The position numbers were made by a program, and so were the translations under genes. Positions 33,842-41,989 of a DNA stretch of 64,000 bases are shown piece by piece. The notes beneath the pieces were generated by a model. That model did not search any database and was not told the DNA's origin. It saw only the letters and a list, made by a program, of their open reading frames with translations. The stretch's first letter is position 1, and each line of letters begins with the position of its first letter. Location: positions 62,001-126,000 of the forward strand of contig CADCEQ010000002.1 in NCBI GenBank assembly GCA_902800435.1. The letters run 5' to 3'. Source of the DNA: an uncultured Prevotellaceae bacterium (GTDB lineage: Bacteria > Bacteroidota > Bacteroidia > Bacteroidales > Bacteroidaceae).

Positions 33842-35056
33842 CTATTTGATGTTCACGCGCAAGCCCACCTGCAGGCTCAGGTTCACGGGCTTGTCCTTGA
33901 AGAAATTCTGTATGTGGCTCCGGTTGTCGGGGTAGTAGCTCAGGCCCGGTTCCACATACAGTCCTATCTGCGGTATGACGTCATACTGCAAGCCCAGGCT
34001 GCCATTCAAGGACAGCTGCGCGCGGTCTTTCTCCATCTCCTGCGTCACGCCCTCGGTCACCACGCGGGTGGCGACATTTAGGTAGGTCAGTACGCCCGCC
34101 GAGGCGTAGGCCCGGAAGCCCTTCAGCTCCCAGAGCCTGTAGCTCAGGCCGAGGGGCACGCCGACGTAGTGGAGCGTCTGCTCGCGCCGTATCTGCATCT
34201 TGTTCATCACTTGGGTAAAGTCTGACGAGAGTTTCGTATAGACGAGGCCGGTGGTCAGCGACAGCCGCTCAGTGAGCGGGTAGCTCAGCGTCAGACCGAA
34301 GGAGACGGGGCGGTGGTGGTGCTGCCGCTCCTCGTAGCCCGTCAGGTAGATGGGCTCAGTGCTGCGTGCCGACGTGGCGTAGCTGTACTCATAGACTTCC
34401 CGATATTTCCTGGCCATTTCTTCGGCCATCAGCACGCCGTTGCTGCTCGACTGGCCGCTGAAGCCGTTCATCGCATAGAGGCCGAGGGTCAGAGGGTCGC
34501 TCTTCGTATTCTTTATCTCGGCTATCTGCCGGTCCATATCGCGGACGACGGCTTTACTGGTATTGCTGAGCTCGTCCGTTGTCTCTGTCTCTACTACGCC
34601 TGGGCGCTCCGTATGGCTGTCAGTGATTTCGGCGGTTGTCGGAGTCTCGGGCTGTGCCACATCGACTGTTACCTGATCATCCCTTCCCCTCCCTTCGATG
34701 GGAGGGGCCAGGGGTGGGGTCTGTATCTTCTGTATCTCCTCTGCCAGCAGTTCCTTCGGGGCTTGTGTGGACTCTGAAACAGTTTCAGGGCCCACAACTT
34801 TCCCCTCCCCAAGGGAGGGGGACTGCTGCGCCAGCTGCGGGGAAGTATCCCCCTCCGGCCACAGCAGGTAACCAGCGCCTATTGTCAGCGCAACCGCCGC
34901 CGCTGCTGCCGCCCACCGCCGCAAGGCTACGAAACGGGACTTCCCCCTACAGGGGGGACAGAGGGGGGCTATCTCCTCCCACAACCCCTCGGGCGGCGCT
35001 ACCTCGTGCTCCGCCAGCTTGTCGCGTAGTTGTTGTGTCCACTTGTCCTGATTCAT
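33842..35056 (-). CDS. Anti-sigma-like protein with one membrane helix fused to an outer-membrane-barrel-like domain
   Basis: 404 residues. The N-terminus (M-N-Q-D-K-W-T-Q-Q-L-R-D-K-L-A-E-H-E) looks like a cytoplasmic sigma-binding segment and is followed by one helix (about 48-66). Next comes a long Pro/Glu/Thr-rich linker containing two palindromic inserts, with a third before the helix. The C-terminal 210 residues read as an outer-membrane beta-barrel (PF13568-like: F-G-L-T-L-S-Y-P-L-T-E-R-L-S-L-T-T-G-L-V-Y, G-L-S-Y-R-L-W). The start overlaps the ECF sigma stop by 4 bp. Its likely role is control of that sigma factor. Confidence 0.72.
   Translation of the reverse strand: MNQDKWTQQLRDKLAEHEVAPPEGLWEEIAPLCPPCRGKSRFVALRRWAAAAAAVALTIGAGYLLWPEGDTSPQLAQQSPSLGEGKVVGPETVSESTQAPKELLAEEIQKIQTPPLAPPIEGRGRDDQVTVDVAQPETPTTAEITDSHTERPGVVETETTDELSNTSKAVVRDMDRQIAEIKNTKSDPLTLGLYAMNGFSGQSSSNGVLMAEEMARKYREVYEYSYATSARSTEPIYLTGYEERQHHHRPVSFGLTLSYPLTERLSLTTGLVYTKLSSDFTQVMNKMQIRREQTLHYVGVPLGLSYRLWELKGFRAYASAGVLTYLNVATRVVTEGVTQEMEKDRAQLSLNGSLGLQYDVIPQIGLYVEPGLSYYPDNRSHIQNFFKDKPVNLSLQVGLRVNIK
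34683..34722 (+). repeat. GC-rich palindromic element, in frame in the anti-sigma-like gene
   Basis: CTTCCCCTCCCTTCGATGGGAGGGGCC plus an AGGGGTGGGGTCTG tail. Translated antisense to the element as P-P-L-A-P-P-I-E-G-R-G. Confidence 0.75.
34796..34826 (+). repeat. Second palindromic element in the same gene
   Basis: CTTTCCCCTCCCCAAGGGAGGGGGA core with a short tail. Translated as S-P-S-L-G-E-G-K. Confidence 0.65.
34938..34972 (+). repeat. Third palindromic element in the same gene (type 2)
   Basis: ACTTCCCCCTACAGGGGGGA followed by CAGAGGGGGGCTAT. Nearly identical to the reverse complement of 46068-46107, and translated in the same frame there and here (P-L-C-P-P-x-R-G-K-S). Confidence 0.75.
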
Positions 35057-35598
35057 ATTCCTTGTTTGTTTAAGTATTCTCTGATATTCTTGGCCAGCAT
35101 CTTCTTGGCCCGGAAGAAGAGCGACGACGAGGTGCTCTCCTTGATGCCCAGCAGTTGGGCTATCTCGCGGTGGGGCCGCTGTTCGAAGACGTATAGGTTG
35201 AGCACCGTGCGGTAGTTCGGCGGCAGGCGCCCTATCATCGCCGTCAGCGCGTCAGGCGGCACGCCGCCGATGTCGGGCTCGTCGGGGCTGTCGGGCTCGT
35301 CGGGAATGCCGCCGACCGTCACGAAGCGCTGGTGCTCGCGCAGGTAGTCGACGGCGCGGTTGCTGACGATGCGCCCCACCCACGACTTCAGCGACCCTTC
35401 GCCGCGGTAGCTGAACTGCCCGACCGAGGTCAGTATGCGCACGAAGCTGTCCTGAATGACGTCGCGCACCTCGTCGCGCTCGGGCAGATACCTCAATCCG
35501 ACGGCCATCGCGTAGCCGGCGTAGCGGTCGTATAGTCGCTTCATGGCAGCCCGGTCGCCACCTTTGATGGCTTCAAGCAGTTGTCGCTCTGTCTCCAC
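35053..35598 (-). CDS. ECF-type RNA polymerase sigma factor (GTG start)
   Basis: 181 residues. Region 2 carries V-R-D-V-I-Q-D-S-F-V-R-I-L and W-V-G-R-I-V-S-N-R-A-V-D-Y-L-R. Region 4 carries R-P-H-R-E-I-A-Q-L-L-G-I-K-E-S-T-S-S-S-L-F-F-R-A-K. No ATG is available near the N-terminus; translation apparently starts at GTG (35598), 8 bp after the stop of the upstream lipoprotein gene. It overlaps the downstream anti-sigma-like gene by 4 bp, so lipoprotein, sigma and anti-sigma form one operon. Confidence 0.88.
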   Translation of the reverse strand: METERQLLEAIKGGDRAAMKRLYDRYAGYAMAVGLRYLPERDEVRDVIQDSFVRILTSVGQFSYRGEGSLKSWVGRIVSNRAVDYLREHQRFVTVGGIPDEPDSPDEPDIGGVPPDALTAMIGRLPPNYRTVLNLYVFEQRPHREIAQLLGIKESTSSSLFFRAKKMLAKNIREYLNKQGI

Positions 35599-35606
35599 CG
35601 TCGTGG

Positions 35607-36281
35607 TTATCTGATTCGTTCTTTCGTGTTATAGTATAAGGTGAAGGGGGTTATCGAGATATACTTCTCTTCGAAATTCTCGGTGTTAGTGACACAGAAG
35701 CCGTTGACAGGGATAGCTAATGTCCACCCCCCATTGTCAAGCCTCTGGATAGCACTGCCTTCCTCGGTGGAGAGCAACTCGACGAGGTATTTAGTGCCAT
35801 TGATGGTAACGAGGAAGTATGCAGGTTTGTAGACCGTCGTTCCGTCGTTCACTGACGCATCGGCACAGAAGTTGGAGAATACAGCTTCATTGGTATAGCC
35901 CTGGTCTTTTATTTCTATTTTTGTGGGTAGCCCCAGGGGCTTGACGTCCGACGTAGTGGTGGTTTCTCCATCTGTGTTTACGCCAGATTTTTCGCTTGAG
36001 GCATAGTCTGCGGCAGACTGACTGAAACAGAGATGCGCCAGAAAAGTTTCTGGCAGCCTGACTCTAAGCACGTCGGACACATCCAACCGCGCCGTGTCCA
36101 CCACTTGGAAATTGACCGTCCACTCACCGTTGTAAGATGCCAACACCAAAGCAGAAGAGGCACTAATACTACTCCGTACGTCAGCGAGATCCCCATCGCC
36201 ACCCTCCGAGCATGCCGTCAACATCAGTGAGCTTATCACCATGATGCCTACAAGCCACTTCGTTCTTTCTGTTCTTTTCAT
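35607..36281 (-). CDS. Hypothetical lipoprotein upstream of an ECF sigma factor
   Basis: 224 residues with an SPII signal (L-M-L-T-A-C); G-D-G-D-L after the Cys gives a weakly acidic export signal. The rest is predicted beta-rich with no motif I can name with confidence (possibly one of the Bacteroidales DUF48xx lipoprotein families). The start of the mature part, G-G-D-G-D-L-A-D-V-R-S-S-I, is similar to G-G-A-E-D-V-A-D-V-R-N-N-L in the vWA lipoprotein at 41990. It is first in the operon with the sigma and anti-sigma-like genes. Confidence 0.7.
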   Translation of the reverse strand: MKRTERTKWLVGIMVISSLMLTACSEGGDGDLADVRSSISASSALVLASYNGEWTVNFQVVDTARLDVSDVLRVRLPETFLAHLCFSQSAADYASSEKSGVNTDGETTTTSDVKPLGLPTKIEIKDQGYTNEAVFSNFCADASVNDGTTVYKPAYFLVTINGTKYLVELLSTEEGSAIQRLDNGGWTLAIPVNGFCVTNTENFEEKYISITPFTLYYNTKERIR

Positions 36282-36628
36282 ACCTTTTTCCTATTACCTT
36301 TTTCTATTATAACGCAGAAACTTCAAAATCTTGCACTTCGGGAGCAACTTTTTTTCTGTTTAATATTTGCGGGTTATCGGAAATGTATAATATTGACGTT
36401 GTTTTATCATCCATCGGCGTTGTTTTATCATCCATCGGCGTTGTTTTATCATCCATCGACGTTGTTTTATCATCCATTGACGCAGTTTTAACTTTTCCCC
36501 GTGCCTTACCATCCTTTAGAACGGCACTTACGACGTTTTATATGGCACTTTAACAATTTTTTTATTCCGCATGTGCAGGATTTCCATCCCGTCATCGTTA
36601 TAGAAGAAAGATAACAAACGAAAATGAT
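36282..36628. other. AT-rich intergenic region with tandem repeats
   Basis: 347 bp between divergent lipoprotein genes. It holds the 4 x 21-bp tandem array described separately and AT-rich sequence on both sides. I found no convincing TAnnTTTG box, small gene or RNA. It must contain at least one promoter for each flanking gene. Confidence 0.6.
36396..36479. repeat. Four tandem 21-bp repeats
   Basis: Four contiguous copies of a 21-bp unit (ACGTTGTTTTATCATCCATCG type) at 36396-36416, 36417-36437, 36438-36458 and 36459-36479. They differ only at the first base and near the end, and a decayed fifth start (ACGCAGTTTTA) follows. The array lies between divergent promoters and does not encode a protein. 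Confidence 0.92.
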
Positions 36629-38266
36629 ATGAACTGGAAAGACTTTATGAAGATACTTACGCTAATGCCTATGGCTTTGATTGCATTAGCGTCATGTAGC
36701 GACAATGACGAAAATGTGGAAGATCTGGTTGAGCCTGCTGCCGTGCCAATGCTGGCCGATAATGTTATGATGATCGCTTTTGGATTCTATCAGGAAGACA
36801 ATATCGGCATCTTGTCAAAAGACTATGTGGCTTCTGTTCCAGACTATAAACGCGGCGTTTCGCATTATGACATTTCCATTGACCTGCCGTGGTTCACCGA
36901 CAAATCGGCACTCGTAGCTCGTTTCACCGTCAATCCAAGAAACATTACTACCATCAATTCTATTCCTCAGGTAAGCGGACTTCTCAAGAATAACTTTACC
37001 GCTCCGGTCGACTATATAGTCACTAATACTGACAAGACCCAAAGTGTTGCCTACACAGTGACAATTACCAACAACCACAACATTGACTGGAAGGAGATTT
37101 CCTTTGTGAACATTCCGATGATATTTGATATATACTCCGGTGCTTGTATGAGGATTTGCCCTTGGAACAATACGCTTTTCATTGCTTTTAAGAACATCAA
37201 GAATAATTGCAACAAGATGATGGTAATGAGTAAGCCCCAAGATAGTGGTTGGATTGGGTTGGGCTCCAATAGCTATCCTGATGGCTTCTCCAGCCGAATT
37301 GACAGCTCACACTATGCTTTCGATGTTGCTCTAGATGGTACGCCATACGTGGCTTACGCAGACCTGGATGCAGCATCACAGAGGGGTGCGCTTTCAGTCA
37401 TGAAGTTAGACGGACATAAGTTCAAGAATGGATTATATAGCGGGGATTGCTACTGGAACTACGTCGGCGAACAGGGGTTCTTCAAGGTGCAGTCCCAGTG
37501 CGTGGGTATGGCTGCTTTAGAGAATGAACTGGTCGTCTGCCTATTAAATAAGGGCGATAATGCCGACATCCCCTACGGTGCCCTTGGCGTAGCAACATGG
37601 GATGGCGTGGCTTGGACGTCTGGCGAGTCTTCGCTGTTGCCGGCTGGTCAGGAAATATGTGGCGTCAAGATGGGCAGTAACGGTAAGATTGCAACTATGA
37701 TTAGCATCAATAGCGGTGATGTGGACGGTGTGAACTATGGCTATAATGTCTTCAAGTACGAGAACGGACAGTGGGAGTCGCTGGCCACCAACTTCCTGGA
37801 GCCGGGTGCCACGCAGACTGATACTGCCGCTGGCAGCTTCGGCACCTTTGTTGCCCGTGACGGTACCATCTATATATGGACGACAGATAATGCTCCTAAC
37901 GGTGATAAAGAGTTCAAGGTACGTCTGAAGAAGTATGATGCAGCCACTAAGAAGTGGTGTACTGTAAGCGGCGGTATACTACCCTTGAATTACAACAACA
38001 GTATTGATAACCGTATGGAGGTGCAGGTGGCCATTTCCCCTAATGGTACGCCGTTTGTTGCCTATGTCGATTCGGCAGACTTGTACGCCTCGAAGCTCTA
38101 TGTGATGTATCTCGACCCCGAGACCGGGCAGTGGTCGGTCCCCCAATTGATTGGAACAGGTGTCTCTGACGTGAACATCGCTTTTGCGTCTACAACTGCT
38201 CTCAAAACTACGCTTACTTATACTGATAATGAGCATCACATCCATGTTCTCACCTTAGAAGAATAG
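36629..38266 (+). CDS. Large hypothetical surface lipoprotein
   Basis: 545 residues. SPII signal with Cys at A-L-A-S-C followed by S-D-N-D-E, a strong acidic export signal, so it is probably surface-exposed. Residues about 45-155 resemble the cadherin/Ig-like repeats (V-A-Y-T-V-T-I-T-N) found at the N-terminus of Bacteroidetes lipoproteins. The remainder shows repeated blade-like strands (P-Y-V-A-Y-A-D, G-V-A-T-W-D-G-V-A-W, P-F-V-A-Y-V-D), suggesting a beta-propeller. An internal ATG at 36647 is an alternative start with a tighter signal peptide. Codon use is more AT-rich than the flanks. It leads the serpin island. Confidence 0.75.
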   Translation: MNWKDFMKILTLMPMALIALASCSDNDENVEDLVEPAAVPMLADNVMMIAFGFYQEDNIGILSKDYVASVPDYKRGVSHYDISIDLPWFTDKSALVARFTVNPRNITTINSIPQVSGLLKNNFTAPVDYIVTNTDKTQSVAYTVTITNNHNIDWKEISFVNIPMIFDIYSGACMRICPWNNTLFIAFKNIKNNCNKMMVMSKPQDSGWIGLGSNSYPDGFSSRIDSSHYAFDVALDGTPYVAYADLDAASQRGALSVMKLDGHKFKNGLYSGDCYWNYVGEQGFFKVQSQCVGMAALENELVVCLLNKGDNADIPYGALGVATWDGVAWTSGESSLLPAGQEICGVKMGSNGKIATMISINSGDVDGVNYGYNVFKYENGQWESLATNFLEPGATQTDTAAGSFGTFVARDGTIYIWTTDNAPNGDKEFKVRLKKYDAATKKWCTVSGGILPLNYNNSIDNRMEVQVAISPNGTPFVAYVDSADLYASKLYVMYLDPETGQWSVPQLIGTGVSDVNIAFASTTALKTTLTYTDNEHHIHVLTLEE

Positions 38267-38272
38267 AAAAAA

Positions 38273-38331
38273 GTAAAAAGGAAGAAAGAGTATGAATAAA
38301 CGAAACCTATGGGCCGCCATCGCCCTGGTCT
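38273..38331 (+). repeat. Direct repeat, copy 1: serpin leader and signal-peptide region
   Basis: The 19-bp purine-rich leader GTAAAAAGGAAGAAAGAGT, the ATG and the first lipoprotein codons are nearly identical to 40686-40744. This shows duplication of the serpin gene together with its translation leader. Confidence 0.85.
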
Positions 38332-39524
38332 TGATGGCAACAACTGCAGTGGTGGGGTGCAGCAGTGACAGCGATGGGCAATCGTTCACAACAGACTTAA
38401 AGCTAACTCGTGGAGAACAACAGTTGGTGAAAGAGAGCAACGACTTCGCCCTCGACCTCTTCCGGCAGGTGCAGGACGAGCATAAGAGTCAGCTCGTATC
38501 GCCCATCAGCATTGTCTATGCTCTCGGTATGCTTAACAATGGAGCAACAGGCGAGACTCAAGCCCAGATAAACCGCGCATTAGGTTTTGGCGATGCCGGG
38601 GCTGACAGCATCAACCTCTTCTGCCTCAAGATGCTGCGTAGGGCGAACCTCTTGGACTCTGAGACTCGGGTGATGATAGCCAACAATATCTACGTGAATC
38701 AAGACTATCAGCTGCTTCCCGATTTCGTCAGTAAGGCTCGATTTTTCTACGACGCTGAGCCTGAGACACGCTACTTTGCCGACGGCAAGACCTGCGACGT
38801 CATCAACAGGTGGGCCAGCGACCACACCGAGGGGATGATTGACAAGGTGCTCGACGACAGTTCGTTCGACCCTGAAGCCGTCAGCTATCTATTGAATGCC
38901 ATCTACTTCAAAGGCACCTGGACGCACCAGTTTAAGAAAGAGTTGACAAAACGAAGGGAGTTCTACCATGTAGGCGAGACAGAAGAGATGACCTACTGCG
39001 ACTTGATGTCCCAAGAAAGGCGTTTTAACTATGCTGAGACATACGATGTGCAGGCCTTGCAGCTGCCCTACGGAAACGGTTCGTTCGTCATGACGGTCCT
39101 GCTGCCCAAGATTGTGGAGGACCAGCCGTTGAACCGGCTGCCCAATGTACCGACGGGTGATGAGTGGCGGCTGCTGAACAAACGTATGAGGCAGGAGAAG
39201 GTACATGTGATGTTGCCCCGTTTCGAGACGAATACCGACATTGACCTTGTTCCCATTATGCAGAAACTCGGTATGACAAAGGCTTTCACCGAAGATGCTG
39301 AATTCTCCAACTTCTGCGATAGGCCGACCTGTATCAGCCAGATGAAACAGGCGGCGCGCATCAAGGTCAACGAAGAGGGCACTGAGGCGGCTGCGGTTAC
39401 AACAGGTGGAATCGGAGCTGCGGCAAGTCCTAAATTATTCAGGGCCGACCACCCCTTCCTCTACATCATCAGCGAACAGCAGACGGGTGCGGTTTTGTTT
39501 ATTGGACAGTACACAGGATATTGA
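38292..39524 (+). CDS. Serpin-family protease inhibitor lipoprotein 1
   Basis: 410-residue serpin on a lipoprotein anchor (signal ending V-V-G-C-S-S-D-S-D). The fold signatures are present: N-D-F-A-L-D-L-F, V-S-P-I-S-I-V-Y-A-L-G-M-L, L-N-A-I-Y-F-K-G-T-W, and the C-terminal H-P-F-L-Y-I-I-S-E. The hinge E361-E-G-T-E-A-A-A-V-T is of the inhibitory type with small side chains. Counting 17 residues from Glu361 puts Ala377 at P1 with Ala378 at P1', suggesting elastase-like targets. The acidic stretch after Cys favours surface display. It is 25 bp after the large lipoprotein gene and part of the same run of genes. Confidence 0.93.
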   Translation: MNKRNLWAAIALVLMATTAVVGCSSDSDGQSFTTDLKLTRGEQQLVKESNDFALDLFRQVQDEHKSQLVSPISIVYALGMLNNGATGETQAQINRALGFGDAGADSINLFCLKMLRRANLLDSETRVMIANNIYVNQDYQLLPDFVSKARFFYDAEPETRYFADGKTCDVINRWASDHTEGMIDKVLDDSSFDPEAVSYLLNAIYFKGTWTHQFKKELTKRREFYHVGETEEMTYCDLMSQERRFNYAETYDVQALQLPYGNGSFVMTVLLPKIVEDQPLNRLPNVPTGDEWRLLNKRMRQEKVHVMLPRFETNTDIDLVPIMQKLGMTKAFTEDAEFSNFCDRPTCISQMKQAARIKVNEEGTEAAAVTTGGIGAAASPKLFRADHPFLYIISEQQTGAVLFIGQYTGY

Positions 39525-39544
39525 TAAAAGGTAAAAAGTAAGAA

Positions 39545-40663
39545 ATGAAGAAAGGAATTATCATTTTGGTCTTGTCGCTTGTCGCCATACTGTTGTACAC
39601 AGGGTGTGACAGAGATGGCGAGGAAGAAATAACCCGCGAAGTGGAGAATTATGAGCAGCCTGTAGATATCAGCCCCAAGCATTACGACCACATCTTCGAT
39701 ACTCTCGTCTGCTATCCTGTTGGAACTACTTGGGAGATGGGTTATTATTTTTATGATGACATTGAGAACCTGTTTTTAAGAAGCAAGTTCGAGTTAGTCT
39801 CTGATACGCTGATTGACGATAAACACTACAAAAGAGTGAAAGGTGAATTTGTCCATTTGGACAAGACACATATTCCTGTACATTATTATGAAACGACGGA
39901 GATATGGCCAGGTATAGAGAACCACTTACACCGTTTGGATTTTTATATCTATGAGGAGAAAGGAGTAGTAACTGCGTATAGTATTGACGAAGCAACCCAG
40001 CGACCCTCATACATTTTGCGGAAATATGATTTCAACTGGCCTCCGTACATTCATGGACTGCTGTTCTATAGCGATGGAAACATCGTTGAGACTGAAAGGA
40101 ACCGCTCAAACATTACCCTTCTTGACGGAAACGTCTACGAGATTGAAGACTATCTTGTGAAAACCATAGGATGCGTCTATTCTATGTTTGGTGAATATCG
40201 CAATGACTTTTTGAAAGGCCGTCTCCTCAACTTCCGTCGCAACGGTGTGTTGCTGTATGAATATGGAAAGGTTGAACTGCCTGAAAATCAAGACGGCGAT
40301 TATTATGTCAGATTTAAGAAGCAAGTCCCAGGCTTGATTGGAACATGGGACATGGTGGCGTATTATAGTAAATCAATTGATGAGTATTATGCTAGTTCGA
40401 ATCGGACAACGGAATACGAAGCAGGTACTATTGAATGGACTTTCTATCCAGACGGCTTTCTCTATGTGAAAAGCGATTCCTCAGCAGCCTATTTGCCATT
40501 TGTATACCGAAATGGGACGCATCACATTGATTATGCCACAGACACACAACTCAAAATAGATGAAACAATCTATGATTATTCTCTTGGTGACGATGGAGTT
40601 CTGACAATCAATCAAAAAACTAAGGATAGATCCTATTCCTGCACATTCAGAAAGAAGGAATAA
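39545..40663 (+). CDS. Hypothetical lipoprotein with lipocalin-like C-terminus
   Basis: 372 residues. SPII signal Y-T-G-C-D-R-D-G-E-E-E with a strongly acidic export signal. The first 240 residues are beta-rich with many aromatics and are unassigned. The last 110 residues (G-L-I-G-T-W-D-M-V-A-Y-Y ... T-I-E-W-T-F-Y-P-D-G) resemble the small lipocalin-like domains common in Bacteroidetes lipoproteins. It lies between the two serpins, 20 bp after the first, so it is probably co-expressed. Base composition is AT-rich compared with the serpins. Confidence 0.75.
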   Translation: MKKGIIILVLSLVAILLYTGCDRDGEEEITREVENYEQPVDISPKHYDHIFDTLVCYPVGTTWEMGYYFYDDIENLFLRSKFELVSDTLIDDKHYKRVKGEFVHLDKTHIPVHYYETTEIWPGIENHLHRLDFYIYEEKGVVTAYSIDEATQRPSYILRKYDFNWPPYIHGLLFYSDGNIVETERNRSNITLLDGNVYEIEDYLVKTIGCVYSMFGEYRNDFLKGRLLNFRRNGVLLYEYGKVELPENQDGDYYVRFKKQVPGLIGTWDMVAYYSKSIDEYYASSNRTTEYEAGTIEWTFYPDGFLYVKSDSSAAYLPFVYRNGTHHIDYATDTQLKIDETIYDYSLGDDGVLTINQKTKDRSYSCTFRKKE

Positions 40664-40685
40664 ACAAAGTATGTTATGAAAAAAG

Positions 40686-40744
40686 GTAAAAAGGAAGAAA
40701 GAGTATGAATAAACGAAACCCATGGGCAGCCATCGCCCTGACCT
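40686..40744 (+). repeat. Direct repeat, copy 2: serpin leader and signal-peptide region
   Basis: Second copy of the repeat at 38273-38331, with only a few base changes in the coding part. Confidence 0.85.
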
Positions 40745-41967
40745 TGATGGTAACGACAACAGTGGGATGCAGTAGTGATAGCGAGAGCCCGAAGCCGGAG
40801 CCGGTCATCTGTCCCGTAGTGACACCAACAGAATTAGAGCTGACCCGCGCTGAGCAGGAGATGGTGAAAGAGAGTAACGACTTCGCCTTCAACTTGTTCC
40901 GCGAGGTGCAGGACGAAGTGAAGAGCCAGATTGTGTCGCCCGTCAGCATCACCTATGCCCTCGGTATGCTGAACAACGGCGCAGCCGGCGAGACGCAGAA
41001 GCAGATTAACAGCGTGCTGGGCTTTGCCGACAAGGGCGCCGACGGCATCAACGCCTTCTGCTACAAGATGCTACAGCGGGCAGCCACCCTCGACCCGCTG
41101 ACAAAGGTGCTGATAGCCAACACCATCTATCTGAACAAGGGTTACGAACTGCAGACGGAGTTCGTACAGCGGGCGAAGACGTTCTACGACGCCGAGCCTG
41201 AGACACGCGACTTCCACGACGGCAAGACCCGCGACGTCATCAACAAGTGGGGCAGCGACCACACGGAGGGAATGATTGAGGAAGCGCTGAAGAAAGATGA
41301 GTTCAACCCCGATGCCGTCAGCTATCTGCTTAATGCCATCTACTTCAAGGGCAGCTGGAAGAAGAAGTTCGACAAGGCACTGACGATGAAAGAGGCATTT
41401 ATGCATGCAGGCGGTACGGAAGAAATGACTTACGCCGATATGATGCATCAGACGACCAATTTCGAATATGCCGAGACCGGTGATTGTCAGGCTCTGCGCC
41501 TGCCCTACGGCAATAGCTCGTTCCAGATGACGGTGCTGCTGCCGAAGGCGAAGACAAACGCCCTGCCCAAGGTGCCTACCGCTGAGGTGTGGCAGCAGCT
41601 GAACGAGCAGATGGACTCCACACTTGTCGACGTATCGCTGCCCCGCTTTGAGATCGACACCGACATTGACCTTGTTCCCATTATGAGCAAGCTCGGTATG
41701 CCCGATGCCTTCGATGACAAGAAGGCCGACTTCAGCCGCTTCTGCAACGTGCCTGTCTATATTGAACTGATGAAGCAAGTGGCCAAGATCAAGCTTGATG
41801 AAGAGGGCACTGAGGCGGCTGCCGTCACCGTTATCGGAGTTGATATGGCATCTATTGGATCAGACCCCCAATACGTCACCTTCCACGCCAACCACCCCTT
41901 CCTCTACGTCATCAGCGAACAGCAGACGGGTGCCGTCCTGTTCATCGGCCAGTACACGGGATATTGA
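40705..41967 (+). CDS. Serpin-family protease inhibitor lipoprotein 2
   Basis: 420-residue paralogue of the serpin at 38292, with the same lipoprotein leader (T-V-G-C-S-S-D-S-E-S). Hinge E366-E-G-T-E-A-A-A-V-T is intact. The reactive loop continues V-I-G-V-D-M-A-S, giving Ala382-Ser383 as P1-P1' by the 17-residue rule, or Met381 if the loop is one shorter. The loop differs from copy 1 after the hinge, while the C-terminal Y-V-I-S-E-Q-Q-T-G-A-V-L-F-I-G-Q-Y is identical, so target specificity has diverged. It is probably exposed on the surface. Confidence 0.93.
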   Translation: MNKRNPWAAIALTLMVTTTVGCSSDSESPKPEPVICPVVTPTELELTRAEQEMVKESNDFAFNLFREVQDEVKSQIVSPVSITYALGMLNNGAAGETQKQINSVLGFADKGADGINAFCYKMLQRAATLDPLTKVLIANTIYLNKGYELQTEFVQRAKTFYDAEPETRDFHDGKTRDVINKWGSDHTEGMIEEALKKDEFNPDAVSYLLNAIYFKGSWKKKFDKALTMKEAFMHAGGTEEMTYADMMHQTTNFEYAETGDCQALRLPYGNSSFQMTVLLPKAKTNALPKVPTAEVWQQLNEQMDSTLVDVSLPRFEIDTDIDLVPIMSKLGMPDAFDDKKADFSRFCNVPVYIELMKQVAKIKLDEEGTEAAAVTVIGVDMASIGSDPQYVTFHANHPFLYVISEQQTGAVLFIGQYTGY

Positions 41968-41989
41968 AAACTATTAAATAAGGTATGTT

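Noticed and set aside
36396..36479. CRISPR or attachment site
   Set aside because: Four spacer-free tandem units; no integrase or cas gene, and no tRNA end duplication.
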